Shown one piece after another: positions 1 to 8,886 of a stretch of DNA of 64,000 nucleotides. The stretch comes from Actinophytocola gossypii (GTDB lineage Bacteria; Actinomycetota; Actinomycetes; Mycobacteriales; Pseudonocardiaceae). Within the stretch, counting starts at the first letter, position 1, and each line of letters starts with the position of its first letter. The DNA is taken from contig NZ_JAFFZE010000004.1 of assembly GCF_025165815.1 (NCBI RefSeq), positions 496,001 through 560,000 of the forward strand, read 5' to 3'. The position numbers were made by a program, and so were the translations under genes. Below the pieces are notes generated by a model. That model had not been told where the DNA came from and did not search any database. It saw nothing but the letters and a program-made list of their open reading frames with translations.

Positions 1-1
1 G

Positions 2-505
2 TCGGAGGCGGCGTGCCGGCAGCTCGCCGTACGCGCACGCCGCCACATGGAGGCGGGGCGGCCGAGGTTCGAGGCCGACCGGGCCGAACGCGAGGAGCTT
101 GCCGGCCGTTTCCTGGACGCGTTCCGGAACGGGGACGTCGAGGGCCTGCGCGAGCTGCTGGCCGCCGACGTGCGACTGGTCGGCGACGGCGGTGGGAAGA
201 CCCCGCAGGTAGCCGCCGCCTTCGTCGGCCCGGTGAAGGTGGGACGAGCGCTCGCCGCACTCGCCGCCTGGCTCGGGCGGGCGGAGGTGGAGTTGGAACC
301 GCACGAGGTGAACCGCCAACCCGGCGCGATCTTCCGCGACCGCGACGGCAGGGTCGTCAACACCTGGGCACTCGACATCCTCGACGGCCGGATCCAGACG
401 ATCCGTACCGTCCTCAACCCCGACAAGCTCGGGCACGTGGGTCCGGTGGCGGACGTGTGGGCGCTCGCCCGGCGGACACGCCGACCCCGTGACTCGACGG
501 AGTGA
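2..505 (+). CDS. ECF sigma factor, C-terminal part (5' end outside window)
   Basis: The frame is open from the window edge, so the gene is truncated at its 5' end. The first residues (SEAACRQLAVRARRH) match the end of sigma region 4, the helix-turn-helix that reads the -35 element. A linker rich in RPRFEAD follows, then a SnoaL-like (NTF2-fold) domain of about 110 residues with the stretch NRQPGAIFRDRDG and the ending LNPDKLGHV. This architecture is that of the SigJ/ECF41-like sigma factors, whose C-terminal domain modulates activity in place of an anti-sigma factor (family knowledge). The ATG at 47 is internal and not the real start. The regulon and trigger cannot be told. A second ECF sigma with a SnoaL-like tail lies at 27657-28622. 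Confidence 0.8.
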   Translation, partial: SEAACRQLAVRARRHMEAGRPRFEADRAEREELAGRFLDAFRNGDVEGLRELLAADVRLVGDGGGKTPQVAAAFVGPVKVGRALAALAAWLGRAEVELEPHEVNRQPGAIFRDRDGRVVNTWALDILDGRIQTIRTVLNPDKLGHVGPVADVWALARRTRRPRDSTE

Positions 506-600
506 CCGACCGCCGGCCCCGGGCCGGGTCACGGCTGGAGGGCCGCCTCCCGCGCGGGTGTGTATGGCCGGGGTGTACTCGTCGACGCGGAGCAGCATCG

Positions 601-947
601 CTGCGCACCGAGGTCAGCGACTCGGTCACCTGGACGGTCGACACGTGTACGACCCGTTCGAGGAGATGTACCCGGACTACAGCCAGCTGGCCGAGAAGGC
701 ACGCGAGCACGTCCGCGACACCGTCTGGGACCTCGTCGTCTGCGTCACCGACCAGCCGATGCAGGACGACTCGACGGTGGTGGTGGCCAACCCGCACCTC
801 CGTGACCGGGTCGCGGTGGTCTCGCTGCCGGCGCTCGGCGGGCGGCGGCTACGCCGGCGACTGACCGCGGCGGTGGTGGCGGTCATCGCCCGGCCGCACC
901 TGGACCCATTACCCGGCCAAGGCCGCATGGCGCCACTAGTGTCCTGA
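601..947 (+). pseudogene. frameshifted remnant of a conserved actinobacterial hypothetical gene
   Basis: Two frames join into one protein-like sequence. Frame 1 reads LRTEVSDSVTWTVDT up to about 645. Frame 3 continues VYDPFEEMYPDYSQLAEKA and then WDLVVCVTDQPMQDD and VAVVSLPALGGRRLRRRL. I recall conserved actinobacterial proteins with the order (WxVEVV)-(WDLAVCLTDLP)-(VSLPALGA.LRRR), often annotated as membrane proteins of unknown role, so a one-base-type frameshift near 640-650 is the simplest reading. The N-terminus and the expected C-terminal membrane part are missing, because the frame stops at 947. A sequencing error could also explain the shift but not the missing ends. The product is probably non-functional. 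Confidence 0.45.
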
Positions 948-951
948 GTCG

Positions 952-1131
952 TCAATTCGTTGACAGTAGACAGTGAGGGTCTCTCACGCCGTACTCCAGC
1001 ACCGGCGCCACCTGGTCGAACCAGGACGTCGTCGACGGGGTGATGCCGCCGACCACGGCCAGCATCGCGTCGGTGGTGACCGGCACCAGCTCACCGCGGC
1101 TCATCGACTCGACCATCGCCTGCCGCAGCCG
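952..1131 (-). pseudogene. C-terminal fragment of a TetR-type regulator
   Basis: On the reverse strand the frame ending at 952 reads RLRQAMVESMSRGELVPVTT followed by DAMLAVVGGI. This resembles the helix before the dimer interface of TetR proteins (RxALxxGxxRGELxPxD...AxLLxGGI, family knowledge). Nothing upstream in this frame looks like a TetR core or HTH. Instead another reading frame carries an unrelated protein start (next entry). I read it as the tail of a deleted regulator gene. It is short and the assignment rests on one motif, so it is tentative. Confidence 0.35.
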
Positions 1132-1456
1132 GCCGCTCGGCGTCCCACAGCGACGCCGACGCGGCGGCGCTGTCCCGGGGGTCGTCGGCGGCCGGGACCG
1201 GAACCGGAGGACCGGGCTCGACGGGCGGCGGCGGGTTCGACGCGCGCAACCGCGCCGCCACCAGTTGAGCGCGCAGCAGCCGGACCCGCGCCGGATCGCC
1301 GCCGCGGGCCTCGAACGCCTCCAGTTCGGTGGCGGCGCGACCCGGATCCCGTTCCAGCAACAGCGTGACGAAGTCCTCACGCAGCGCCAGGTTGCCGGGG
1401 TCGGCCGCCACCTCGCGGGCGATCACCTCCACGAAACCGTCGTTGTCTCTGGTCAT
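1132..1456 (-). pseudogene. N-terminal fragment of an AAA-type ATPase
   Basis: The gene starts MTRDNDGFVEVIAREVAADP and continues with an alpha-helical, TPR-like segment (LREDFVTLLLERDPGRAATEL, then ARGGDPARVRLLRAQL) and a proline-rich linker. I recall this N-terminus from actinobacterial cytosolic AAA ATPases of about 400-450 residues, where it precedes the ATPase domain. Here the sequence loses similarity near 1131-1150 before any Walker motif, and the DNA continues into the TetR-like fragment in another frame. The intact start codon with an ablated body suggests a deletion junction between two former neighbours. The product, if made, would lack ATPase activity. Confidence 0.5.
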
Positions 1457-1555
1457 CCGGTTCTTTCTCGTCTCAGCTCAGCCGGTCGCGTCCGCGATCC
1501 GTCTGGTTGGAGACAAGCAATGCCGCCGATCATGGTGAACAGGCGGCCCGACGGC

Positions 1556-4474
1556 CTACGAGCAAGCCGCCCGTGGAGTGAGCGTGCCGACCGGTGTCCT
1601 GGCGCGGAACGTGTTCGACAGGGGCCCGACGGTGATCGGGTACGTGCCGGCGGCGTCCGGAGTGACCGTCCAGCCCACCGTGGTCGACGCGCCGGCGGCC
1701 AACGTCACGGGGGTGACCGCGAACGTCGAACCGCGGACGGTCAACTCCGCGTCGTACGTGCCGGCCGAACTGCCGACGTTCTTCACCCGCGCCGCGACGC
1801 AGACCGGCTCGCCGACCTGGACGTCGTCCGGGCTGACGGTCAGGTCGTACGCGGCGAAGTGCGGCGCGTTCGCCTGCGGTTCGGGTGCGGCCCAGTCGAT
1901 CGCGTTGTAGAAGATCTCCTTCGCGTCGGGCGTCCAGGCGTCTGGGTCGGCCCCGTGCATGGACAGCAGCACATGCCGGTTGTTGGCTCGCTGGTCGATG
2001 GCGACGCCGCCGCCGACGGTGCCGCTGTTGCGGTCCAACATGCCGATGATCCGCCTGCCGTCGCCTTCGTAGCCGGCGAACCAGGCGGCCCATTTGGGCA
2101 GGTCCGAGTCGACCGGGGCCAGCATCACGTTGTCGCCGACCTTCCGGTCCCCGAAGATCGGGTGCTCCTCGGTGACCTCGTAGCGCAGGTCCTCCCCGGC
2201 GATCCAACCCGCCGTCGACCAGGTCGCCTCGGGTTGGCCGGTGTGCTTGGACAGCTGACCGATCCCCTTGAGGGTGCCGGTGGCGTAGTCGAGGAAGAGC
2301 ACGCCGGCGCCACTCGCGTCGGTGGCGTCCAGCATCGCCTGGAACCGGTCCCGGTTGTAGGTGCCCGTGCTGATGTTGTAGCCGATCACCACGACCGGGT
2401 GCCGCGCGGCCTGCTCCAGTTCGCTGTAGGAGTAGATGGTGGCCGGGATGCCCGCCGGGGTGAACACGTGGTCCAGGAACGGCTGGGCGTACGACTCGGG
2501 GTAGGACACGATGGCCACCGACGGCGGTTGCCGGGTCAGGGTGAAGTTCGCCGTGGTCGACCCTTCCGCCGTGACGGTGACCCGGCTGGGTTCCGGTGCG
2601 GTGAAGGACGGGTGGTCGACCTCGACGGCGTAGTTACCCGCCGGAACGAGCGGGATCGTGTACCGCCCGTCCGCGCCGCTGGTCGCGGAGACGTCCCTTG
2701 GCACGTCGAGGACGCGGATGGTCGCGTTCGGCACGCCGTGGCCGGACTCGTCGAACACCACCGTGCCGGTCAACTGTCCACTCGGGACGTGCTGGAGCGG
2801 TACGGCGACCGGCGTGAAGGAGTTCGCGGAGACGACCACGTCCGACACCCTGGCGTCCTCGAAACCGAACACGGACACGGACAGCTCGTACGTGCCAGGA
2901 GCGAGCCGGGTGCCGAAGGTGCCGTCCGCGTCCGTGGTCAGCGTGCGATCGCCCGGCGAGACTTCGACCGTCGCCCTGCCGACCGGGTCACCCGTCGCGC
3001 CCGCGGTGACCATTCCGCTGATCCCGGAGTGCACCGCGACCCGCGCGGTGGCCTCGTAGGCGTTGATCCGGCCGTGCCCGAACCGGGTGTCCGGCCGGTC
3101 CGGCGCGTTGCGGTCGTCCCAGAACGACGTGTCGGCGAGCGCGTCGAACAGCTCGTCGACGGACAGGTCGGGCGCGGCGGAGCGCATCAGCGCGGCCGTC
3201 CCCGCGGTGTGCGGGGTGGCCATCGAGGTGCCGGAGAGCGTGCTGTAACCCCCGCCGGGGGCAGCGGAGTACACGTCGACCCCGGGCGCGGAGATGTCCG
3301 GCTTGACCCACTCCTCCGGCCACTCGGCGGGCGGTTCGGTCCACTGGTCCTTGCGAACCACGGCGCCGCAGGAGAACGAGGCGACGTTGTCCGACGAGTC
3401 GGTGGCGCCGACGGCGACCGCCTCGTACACGTTGCCCGGGCTGGCGGTGCCGGCCGTGCCGCAGTTGTTCCCGATGGCGATGGCCGGGACGATGCCCGCG
3501 GCCCGGATGGCCCGGACCGGCGCGATCATCTCGGTGTGGAAACCGTTGCTGCCCAACGACATCGACACCACGTCGGGCGGCGACCCCGCCGGTTCGCCGT
3601 TGCTGTCGGTCGGCGCGACGGCCCACTGCATACCGGCGGCGACCTGCGCGAACGAGCCACGCCCGTGCGGGATGATCAGGCCGTGCATGTACTCCGCGTC
3701 GGGCGCGACGCCGATCGCGGTGCCCGAGGTGTCGCCGCCGACCACGGTGCCGGTCACGTGCGTGCCGTGCCCCGACGTCTCCCGGGGCAGGGTGTCGACC
3801 CGCGCCCCGGCGGTGTCGAACTCCGCCCAGCCACCGGGGTGTTGGGGGTCGCGGGGGTCGGTGGTGGCCATCTTGCCGGCCAGGTCCGGATGGTCGATCG
3901 CGACGCCCGTGTCCAACACCGCGACCTTCGCGTCGGCGCCGGTGACGCCGAGTTCCTGCCAGACCCGCGCGGCCTCGATCTTGTCCAACCCCCAGGTGGA
4001 CGCCTGCGCCGTGACGTCCGCGGATTCCGCCACGTCCGGCACGGTCAGCTCGAAGTTGGGGATCAGGCGGTCGACACCCGGGATCTCGGCGAGCGCGCCA
4101 AGGGCTCCCGTGTCGGCCGGGAACTCGACGACGAGCATGTTGGTGAGCCACAAGCGGTTCAGCACGGTGATGTCGTCGCGGGCTTCGAGGTGCCGCACGA
4201 CCTCGGCCTGGCTGTCGGCCGCGTGCTCGCGCAGCGTGTCCACGACGGTGTCGTAGCCGCCGTCGTGATCGGTGGTGTTGGGCAACATCACCAAGGCCTG
4301 TACCGGCTCGCCCTCGTCCGCGTCCTCGACCAGCGCGACGAGTTCCGACGCGATCGACGCGGCGCCTGGTTCCGCGGCCGCCGTCGTCGACGCGGTCACC
4401 GTGCCGGCTAAGCCGGCGATCGCGGCGATCGTGGTCAACCTGGCCACCATGGATCTCATCCGGAAGAGCCGCAT
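1556..4474 (-). CDS. secreted subtilisin-like serine protease (S8) with carboxypeptidase-regulatory-like and CARDB-like domains
   Basis: The protein has 972 residues. A Sec signal peptide (about residues 1-34, ending TTAAAEPG) is followed by an inhibitor-like propeptide region and the S8 catalytic domain. The catalytic residues are visible: Asp188 (VAVLDTGV), His236 (SGHGTHVTG), oxyanion Asn336 (AIGNN) and Ser417 (LSGTSMATPH). Two carboxypeptidase-regulatory-like beta domains follow at about 490-645, then a segment resembling a GATase/ThuA-like fold (SVAIVSYPESYAQ..., about 650-870), and a final CARDB-like domain (about 885-970). It should hydrolyse extracellular proteins or peptides. ATG at 4474 is preceded by GAGGTGG. 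It is followed upstream on the same strand by a second S8 protease with a different architecture, so the two are not recent duplicates. Confidence 0.93.
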   Translation of the reverse strand: MRLFRMRSMVARLTTIAAIAGLAGTVTASTTAAAEPGAASIASELVALVEDADEGEPVQALVMLPNTTDHDGGYDTVVDTLREHAADSQAEVVRHLEARDDITVLNRLWLTNMLVVEFPADTGALGALAEIPGVDRLIPNFELTVPDVAESADVTAQASTWGLDKIEAARVWQELGVTGADAKVAVLDTGVAIDHPDLAGKMATTDPRDPQHPGGWAEFDTAGARVDTLPRETSGHGTHVTGTVVGGDTSGTAIGVAPDAEYMHGLIIPHGRGSFAQVAAGMQWAVAPTDSNGEPAGSPPDVVSMSLGSNGFHTEMIAPVRAIRAAGIVPAIAIGNNCGTAGTASPGNVYEAVAVGATDSSDNVASFSCGAVVRKDQWTEPPAEWPEEWVKPDISAPGVDVYSAAPGGGYSTLSGTSMATPHTAGTAALMRSAAPDLSVDELFDALADTSFWDDRNAPDRPDTRFGHGRINAYEATARVAVHSGISGMVTAGATGDPVGRATVEVSPGDRTLTTDADGTFGTRLAPGTYELSVSVFGFEDARVSDVVVSANSFTPVAVPLQHVPSGQLTGTVVFDESGHGVPNATIRVLDVPRDVSATSGADGRYTIPLVPAGNYAVEVDHPSFTAPEPSRVTVTAEGSTTANFTLTRQPPSVAIVSYPESYAQPFLDHVFTPAGIPATIYSYSELEQAARHPVVVIGYNISTGTYNRDRFQAMLDATDASGAGVLFLDYATGTLKGIGQLSKHTGQPEATWSTAGWIAGEDLRYEVTEEHPIFGDRKVGDNVMLAPVDSDLPKWAAWFAGYEGDGRRIIGMLDRNSGTVGGGVAIDQRANNRHVLLSMHGADPDAWTPDAKEIFYNAIDWAAPEPQANAPHFAAYDLTVSPDDVQVGEPVCVAARVKNVGSSAGTYDAELTVRGSTFAVTPVTLAAGASTTVGWTVTPDAAGTYPITVGPLSNTFRARTPVGTLTPRAACS

Positions 4475-4573
4475 CAGACCACCTCAGAAGAGTGTGAAAT
4501 TTCAACCATCTCCAAGGATGGTGGAGAACACACCCACGTTCAATGCTCTGTTCGGCCGCCTACCCACAGGTTC

Positions 4574-4606
4574 GTCCGGCCCGGCCACGTCGCGGCTGGG
4601 CCGGAC
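4574..4606 (-). terminator. GC-rich hairpin, likely terminator of the 1292-residue protease gene
   Basis: A 13-bp stem (GTCCGGCCCGGCC against GGCTGGGCCGGAC, one mismatch) with a 7-base loop begins 10 bases beyond the stop codon of the protease gene read from 8494 to 4616. There is no T-run, which is usual for high-GC actinobacteria. It also separates that gene from the promoter of the protease starting at 4474. Position and stem strength support an intrinsic terminator, which is an inference. Confidence 0.6.
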
Positions 4607-4615
4607 ACCTGGCTC

Positions 4616-7600
4616 CTACTCCACCTTCCAGGCCCTGGTGATGGTCTGGTCGATGCTGTTTCCACTCGCGTCGGCGGCCTTGACCCGGATGGTCACGAAC
4701 CCCTTGTCGCGAGGCGCGGTGAGCCGGAACGTGGCGTCACCCCGTCGATCCGCGCGCTTGCCGCCCGCGCGCTGCCAGCTCGCGCCGTCGTCGGCGCTGG
4801 TCCACACCTCGACGTCGTAGCTCCTGCTCCTCGGTCCGGTGTACGCGGACTGGTAGCCCACGTTGAACGTCGCCCGGTACGGCCGGCCCGCCCGCACACC
4901 GTTGGTGAGGCTGAGGTGGTCCACGTCGTAGCGCAGGTCCACGACGGGAACGGTCCTCTCGCTGTTCACCGGGTGGTCGAACGTGGCGTGGAAGTCCCAC
5001 ACCGTGTGCGTCGCCGTCGAGGTCGGCCGCACCTCCTGGGTGTAGCCCACCTCCAGCCGGTACCGGCCGTTCCCCGAAGCGCGACAGGAGAAACCGAAGT
5101 TCATGTCATCGCGCTCGCACAACGTTTCCCCGTCGCGCGAGAACCGCCAGCCGGAGCTCGTCAACGGCCACCCGGACACCTGTCCGGACGGCGACCGGTA
5201 CAGCGACAGACTCGGCTGGAGATAGCCAAGCGGGTTGTTCGGGGTCCCGTAGATCCGCGCGATCACGCCGGGTTGGGAACCCGGTGCCGACACCACGGGT
5301 GCGGTGCCGTAGTCCTCGGTGACCCGCGTGCCAGCGGCGTGCTGTCGCGGTGCCACCTCGTACACGGCCCCCGTCGGAACGCGGAGGAACTCGTAGCGGT
5401 GCGACTTCTCGCTGATGGCGCTGGGCATGGGCGGTGAGACGTACTCCGTGCGAGTGTGCGGTGCGCGGAACTTCGTCCAGTCGTGCGCGGTGTACGGGGT
5501 GAGGCCGCTGGACCCGGTGCTGCTGACCGAGCCGGGGACATCGGTGTGGTACCGCGCGTTGATCGTCGCCAGGTTCCGGTGGCGCACCGACGGGTCGGGC
5601 ACCGTGAGCCGGTCGACCTCCGTCGCCAGGTCGTAGACGTAGGGCGACACGGGTTGGCCGCCGGTGCTGATTCGGACCGGCCCGTTCCGCAGGGCCTTCG
5701 CCAGGTCCCTGCCCTCCGCGGCGGACAGGGTCGCGACCGGGATCGTCGTCGGTGCCTGCTGGTGGCGCAGGTGCCAACCCGGATACGCGGCCGAGATCAG
5801 CACGCCCGCCGCCCCCGCGGCGGCCGCTGCGGCGGCCACCGAGTCGACCGTCGGTGCGTCGGAGGACCAGTACTTCTGCTCTCCCCACTGCTCGTCGACC
5901 AGCACCACCTTGCCGCGCACGTTCGCCGTGCCCGACTCGGCGGCGGTGCCGTTGCCCACGCGGACGACCTCGTACCTCCCGCGCTGGTCGAACGGCGGGA
6001 AACAGAGCTCCAGCTCCGCGCAGCTACTCCTGTCGCCCTCGGCGGGATACCAGGGATGCAGTACGGGCGCGCGCCGCCCGTGGGCACGCATCGTCAGCGC
6101 GGGCGCCGTCCGGTGGCTGGTGAACTGCGTGAAGAACTCTCCGGTCGTCGCGGTGGTGCGGTTGGGCACGACGTACAGCTCCGGCGCCACCGATGCCCGC
6201 CGCAGGAACCCACTCCAGACACCGGTCTCGTCCTCGAACATCACGTGGCGGAACGCCAGCATGCCGATGGCCCGGCCGCGGTACCGCGTCGCGAGCTGTT
6301 CCGACGGCCGTGGGGTGTGGAACTCGACCCGCTCGGCCTTCCTGGCGTCGATGTCGATCTTTCGGTCCCTGTCGAGCTGGAACTCGATGTCGCCGCCGAT
6401 GGTGTCCGACAGCAGGAAGTACGGCGCCTCCTGGGTGTAGGTGCACACGTTGCCCAGCACCGCGTACCTGCCCTCGGGAAGCAGCGGGTCCGGGCCGCCG
6501 TAGCGCCACGTGTGCGCCCGCCCGTCCTGCCACCAGCCGGGGATCATCTCACCGGTCCCCAGGTTGAGGATGTTCACGAACGAGCAGTCGCCGGTGCTCG
6601 CCGGGATCCCCGCTCGGTCGGTGCCGGTGATGATCAACCGGTGCCGGGGAGGGGACTTCCGCCAGGACATCGTGGTGTGCGTGCGGACGGTGTCGCCGTC
6701 CTTCGCCGTCAGGTAGGCGAAGTAGGTGTCGATCTCGAACTTGGTCGTGTCCACCGCGATGTCCACGGTGACCGACCCGCCAGCCGGAATGTCCACTGTG
6801 GAGGGGGTGACGGTGACCGCGCCGGCGGCCGGGGTGATGGCGGCCATGCCCTGCAGGCCCTTGCGCACGTCGAGGGTCAGGTCGGCGTGCACGGCCTCGT
6901 CCGACAGGTTCCGGAAGGTCGCCTTTCCGTGGCGCACGGTGTAGGGCGGCTCGGCCACGCCGATGTTGACGGTGCCGGTCGCGACGATGTCGGTGGTGGT
7001 CGCCGCCGCCACGTCCAGCATGCCGCCGCCCTCACCCGCCGGTCCGTTCTCCGGGTTGCGGTCGGCGGAGCTGACCAGCACGTCCTTGAGCTGTTCCCCG
7101 GTCCAGTCCGGGTGTTGCTGAGCGAGGATCGCCGCGGCGCCCGCCACGTGCGGCGTCGCCATCGACGTGCCGTGCGCCTGGAGGTACCAGTCGTCGACGA
7201 TGATCCCGCGGCCCAGCATGCTCGTGCCCTCGGCGCGGGCGGCGACGATGCCGGTGCCCGGCGCGGCGATCTCCGGCTTCACCGCGTGGTCCAGGATCCG
7301 CGGTCCCCGGCTCGTGTAATAGGCCAGCGGATACGGTTCGGTCTTGTCCACCGCCCCGACCGTCAGTGCCCGGTCCGCCGATCCTGGCGTGTTGACCGTC
7401 TCGTTGATCTCGTTGTTGCCCGCCGCGACGACGAACAGCGCGCCGGTGTCCGAGGAGATGCGGTTCAACGCCTGGGACATCGGGTCGGTGCCGTCGGTCG
7501 GCTGGCCGCCGAGGCTCATGTTGATCACGTCGGCGCCCTGCTCGGCCGCCCACGCCATCCCGGCGATGATCTCGGAGTTGAGACCGGTACCGGTGTCGTC

Positions 7601-8494
7601 CAGTACCTTCCCGACGATGAGCCCGGCGTTGGGTGCGACACCCCGGTAGCGGCCGTCCGAGGCCGCGCCCGTGCCGGCGGCGATGGACGCCACGTGGGTA
7701 CCGTGCCCGACGCGGTCGTCGACGCCCAGCCCCGGCACGAAGCTCTTGCTGGCCACGATCCGGCCCGCCACATCGGGGTGGTCGGCGTCGATGCCGGTGT
7801 CCAGCACGGCGATCTTCGTGCCGGTGCCGTCGAACCCGGCCGACCACGCCCGCGGCGCCCCCACCGCGGGCACGCTGACGTCGAGGGACGCGGTGACCTT
7901 GCCGTCCAGCCAGAGCTTCCGGACCGGCGCGGAGGTTCTGTTCCGCTCGCCCTCCCCGGTCACCTCCGACCAGACGCCGCCGGTGTTCTTCTTGTCCACC
8001 GACAACGCGGCGGCGCTGACCGCGGGCAGTTCCCTGGTCCGCTTCGCACCCGCCGGTACCGCCCGCGCGGCCCGTGCCCCGGCGCCGGGGTACGTGGCGA
8101 TGACGGGCAGCGTGGCGGACGAGGCGTCGTCGTAGCCGAACTCGGCCAGCCTGTCCAGGTTGAACAGATTGCGGTCCAGCCTGCCGGTGCCGATCAACGG
8201 CACCGCGGCGGCGGGGAGGGCGTGGAGGTCGCGGTCGATCTGCTGGAACTCCACGTCCCCACGCGGTTCCGCGTCGAAGACGACCACGCCGTCCTTGGTG
8301 CCGTCCGCCGCGGTGTCGAGGCGGACCCGGTCACCGCTCAGCAGCGTGAACGTCGGCCCCTCGGTGGGCTCACCAGCCGGAGGTGGCTCCGGAACGGCGG
8401 GTGGCGGAGGTTGCGGTTGCGCCGCGACCGGACTGGCGACGGAGAACACGAGCGCGACCGTGAGCACGGCCACGGAAGATCGTCGTAAACGCAT
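4616..8494 (-). CDS. large secreted subtilisin-like protease (S8) with PA domain
   Basis: The chosen start is ATG 8494, because GAGGG precedes it and a textbook signal peptide follows (MRLRRSSVAVLTVALV... cleaved near PVAAQ). An upstream in-frame ATG at 8539 gives a less signal-like N-terminus. The product has 1292 residues. After a proline-rich stretch and propeptide comes the S8 domain with Asp232 (IAVLDTGID), His264 (VGHGTHVAS), Asn360 (VVAAGN) and Ser444 (HGTSMATPHVAG). A protease-associated (PA) domain sits far downstream at about 855-950 (KVVLVDEQWG, GVLISAAYPG), where PA domains usually help substrate selection. The rest is beta-rich. The protein is exported and probably degrades extracellular protein. 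The neighbouring S8 gene at 4474 is transcribed the same way, but a hairpin lies between them. Confidence 0.93.
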   Translation of the reverse strand: MRLRRSSVAVLTVALVFSVASPVAAQPQPPPPAVPEPPPAGEPTEGPTFTLLSGDRVRLDTAADGTKDGVVVFDAEPRGDVEFQQIDRDLHALPAAAVPLIGTGRLDRNLFNLDRLAEFGYDDASSATLPVIATYPGAGARAARAVPAGAKRTRELPAVSAAALSVDKKNTGGVWSEVTGEGERNRTSAPVRKLWLDGKVTASLDVSVPAVGAPRAWSAGFDGTGTKIAVLDTGIDADHPDVAGRIVASKSFVPGLGVDDRVGHGTHVASIAAGTGAASDGRYRGVAPNAGLIVGKVLDDTGTGLNSEIIAGMAWAAEQGADVINMSLGGQPTDGTDPMSQALNRISSDTGALFVVAAGNNEINETVNTPGSADRALTVGAVDKTEPYPLAYYTSRGPRILDHAVKPEIAAPGTGIVAARAEGTSMLGRGIIVDDWYLQAHGTSMATPHVAGAAAILAQQHPDWTGEQLKDVLVSSADRNPENGPAGEGGGMLDVAAATTTDIVATGTVNIGVAEPPYTVRHGKATFRNLSDEAVHADLTLDVRKGLQGMAAITPAAGAVTVTPSTVDIPAGGSVTVDIAVDTTKFEIDTYFAYLTAKDGDTVRTHTTMSWRKSPPRHRLIITGTDRAGIPASTGDCSFVNILNLGTGEMIPGWWQDGRAHTWRYGGPDPLLPEGRYAVLGNVCTYTQEAPYFLLSDTIGGDIEFQLDRDRKIDIDARKAERVEFHTPRPSEQLATRYRGRAIGMLAFRHVMFEDETGVWSGFLRRASVAPELYVVPNRTTATTGEFFTQFTSHRTAPALTMRAHGRRAPVLHPWYPAEGDRSSCAELELCFPPFDQRGRYEVVRVGNGTAAESGTANVRGKVVLVDEQWGEQKYWSSDAPTVDSVAAAAAAAGAAGVLISAAYPGWHLRHQQAPTTIPVATLSAAEGRDLAKALRNGPVRISTGGQPVSPYVYDLATEVDRLTVPDPSVRHRNLATINARYHTDVPGSVSSTGSSGLTPYTAHDWTKFRAPHTRTEYVSPPMPSAISEKSHRYEFLRVPTGAVYEVAPRQHAAGTRVTEDYGTAPVVSAPGSQPGVIARIYGTPNNPLGYLQPSLSLYRSPSGQVSGWPLTSSGWRFSRDGETLCERDDMNFGFSCRASGNGRYRLEVGYTQEVRPTSTATHTVWDFHATFDHPVNSERTVPVVDLRYDVDHLSLTNGVRAGRPYRATFNVGYQSAYTGPRSRSYDVEVWTSADDGASWQRAGGKRADRRGDATFRLTAPRDKGFVTIRVKAADASGNSIDQTITRAWKVE

Positions 8495-8886
8495 CGAAGC
8501 CCTCTTCTGTGTGGGGTGGCGGCTCACAGCGGCATCCACTCATCTGACCCAGAAGCCGCGGTGACCGCCGGTTCGACCGGTTCGACCGGTTCGTGCGCAC
8601 CGTCGTCCGGTGGAGGTGTCCCCGGCGTGCACCGGTCGTCGAAAGCCCGCGTGTCGTGAGCAGCGGAGTCCGCCTGATCCATGGCCGTCACCCTGCACGG
8701 CCCCGTCCGGGCTAGCTATGGCACGGACTTACCATTTTCGCCGCTCCCGGGACGACCCCGGCCGGCGTCACCCACGAGCATCCCTGCCGACCTGGCCGCG
8801 AGCAGAACGCCGGTTCACACCGGACTGCACCGACCGCCCGAGCACGTAGCGCTCGCCGGTGAGCATGGACCCTGTTGATGACCGGG
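8495..8886. other. 392-bp stretch with no convincing gene
   Basis: This is the leader and promoter side of the protease gene starting at 8494, and also the 3' side of the HEAT-like gene that ends at 8887. Open frames here have no family resemblance or ribosome-binding site. Apart from the 9-bp tandem repeat at 8569-8593 and a slightly AT-richer patch near 8725-8740, I see nothing that can be named. Confidence 0.5.
8569..8593. repeat. 9-bp tandem repeat (CGGTTCGAC), 2.8 copies
   Basis: CGGTTCGAC is repeated twice, followed by CGGTTCG. It lies about 75 bp upstream of the start of the S8/PA protease at 8494. It could be a slippage product or iterated binding half-sites (CGGTTCGACCG is itself close to palindromic). 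No function can be assigned from the sequence. Confidence 0.7.

Noticed and set aside
1040-4411. A 1123-codon open frame on the + strand
   Set aside because: It is antisense to the S8 protease gene, and its residue composition (R, G, V, D-rich with no motifs) is what a complementary frame of GC-rich coding DNA gives.
5456-8488. A 1010-codon open frame on the + strand
   Set aside because: It is a shadow of the PA-domain protease on the other strand, with no family pattern, no ribosome site, and poor codon-position bias.
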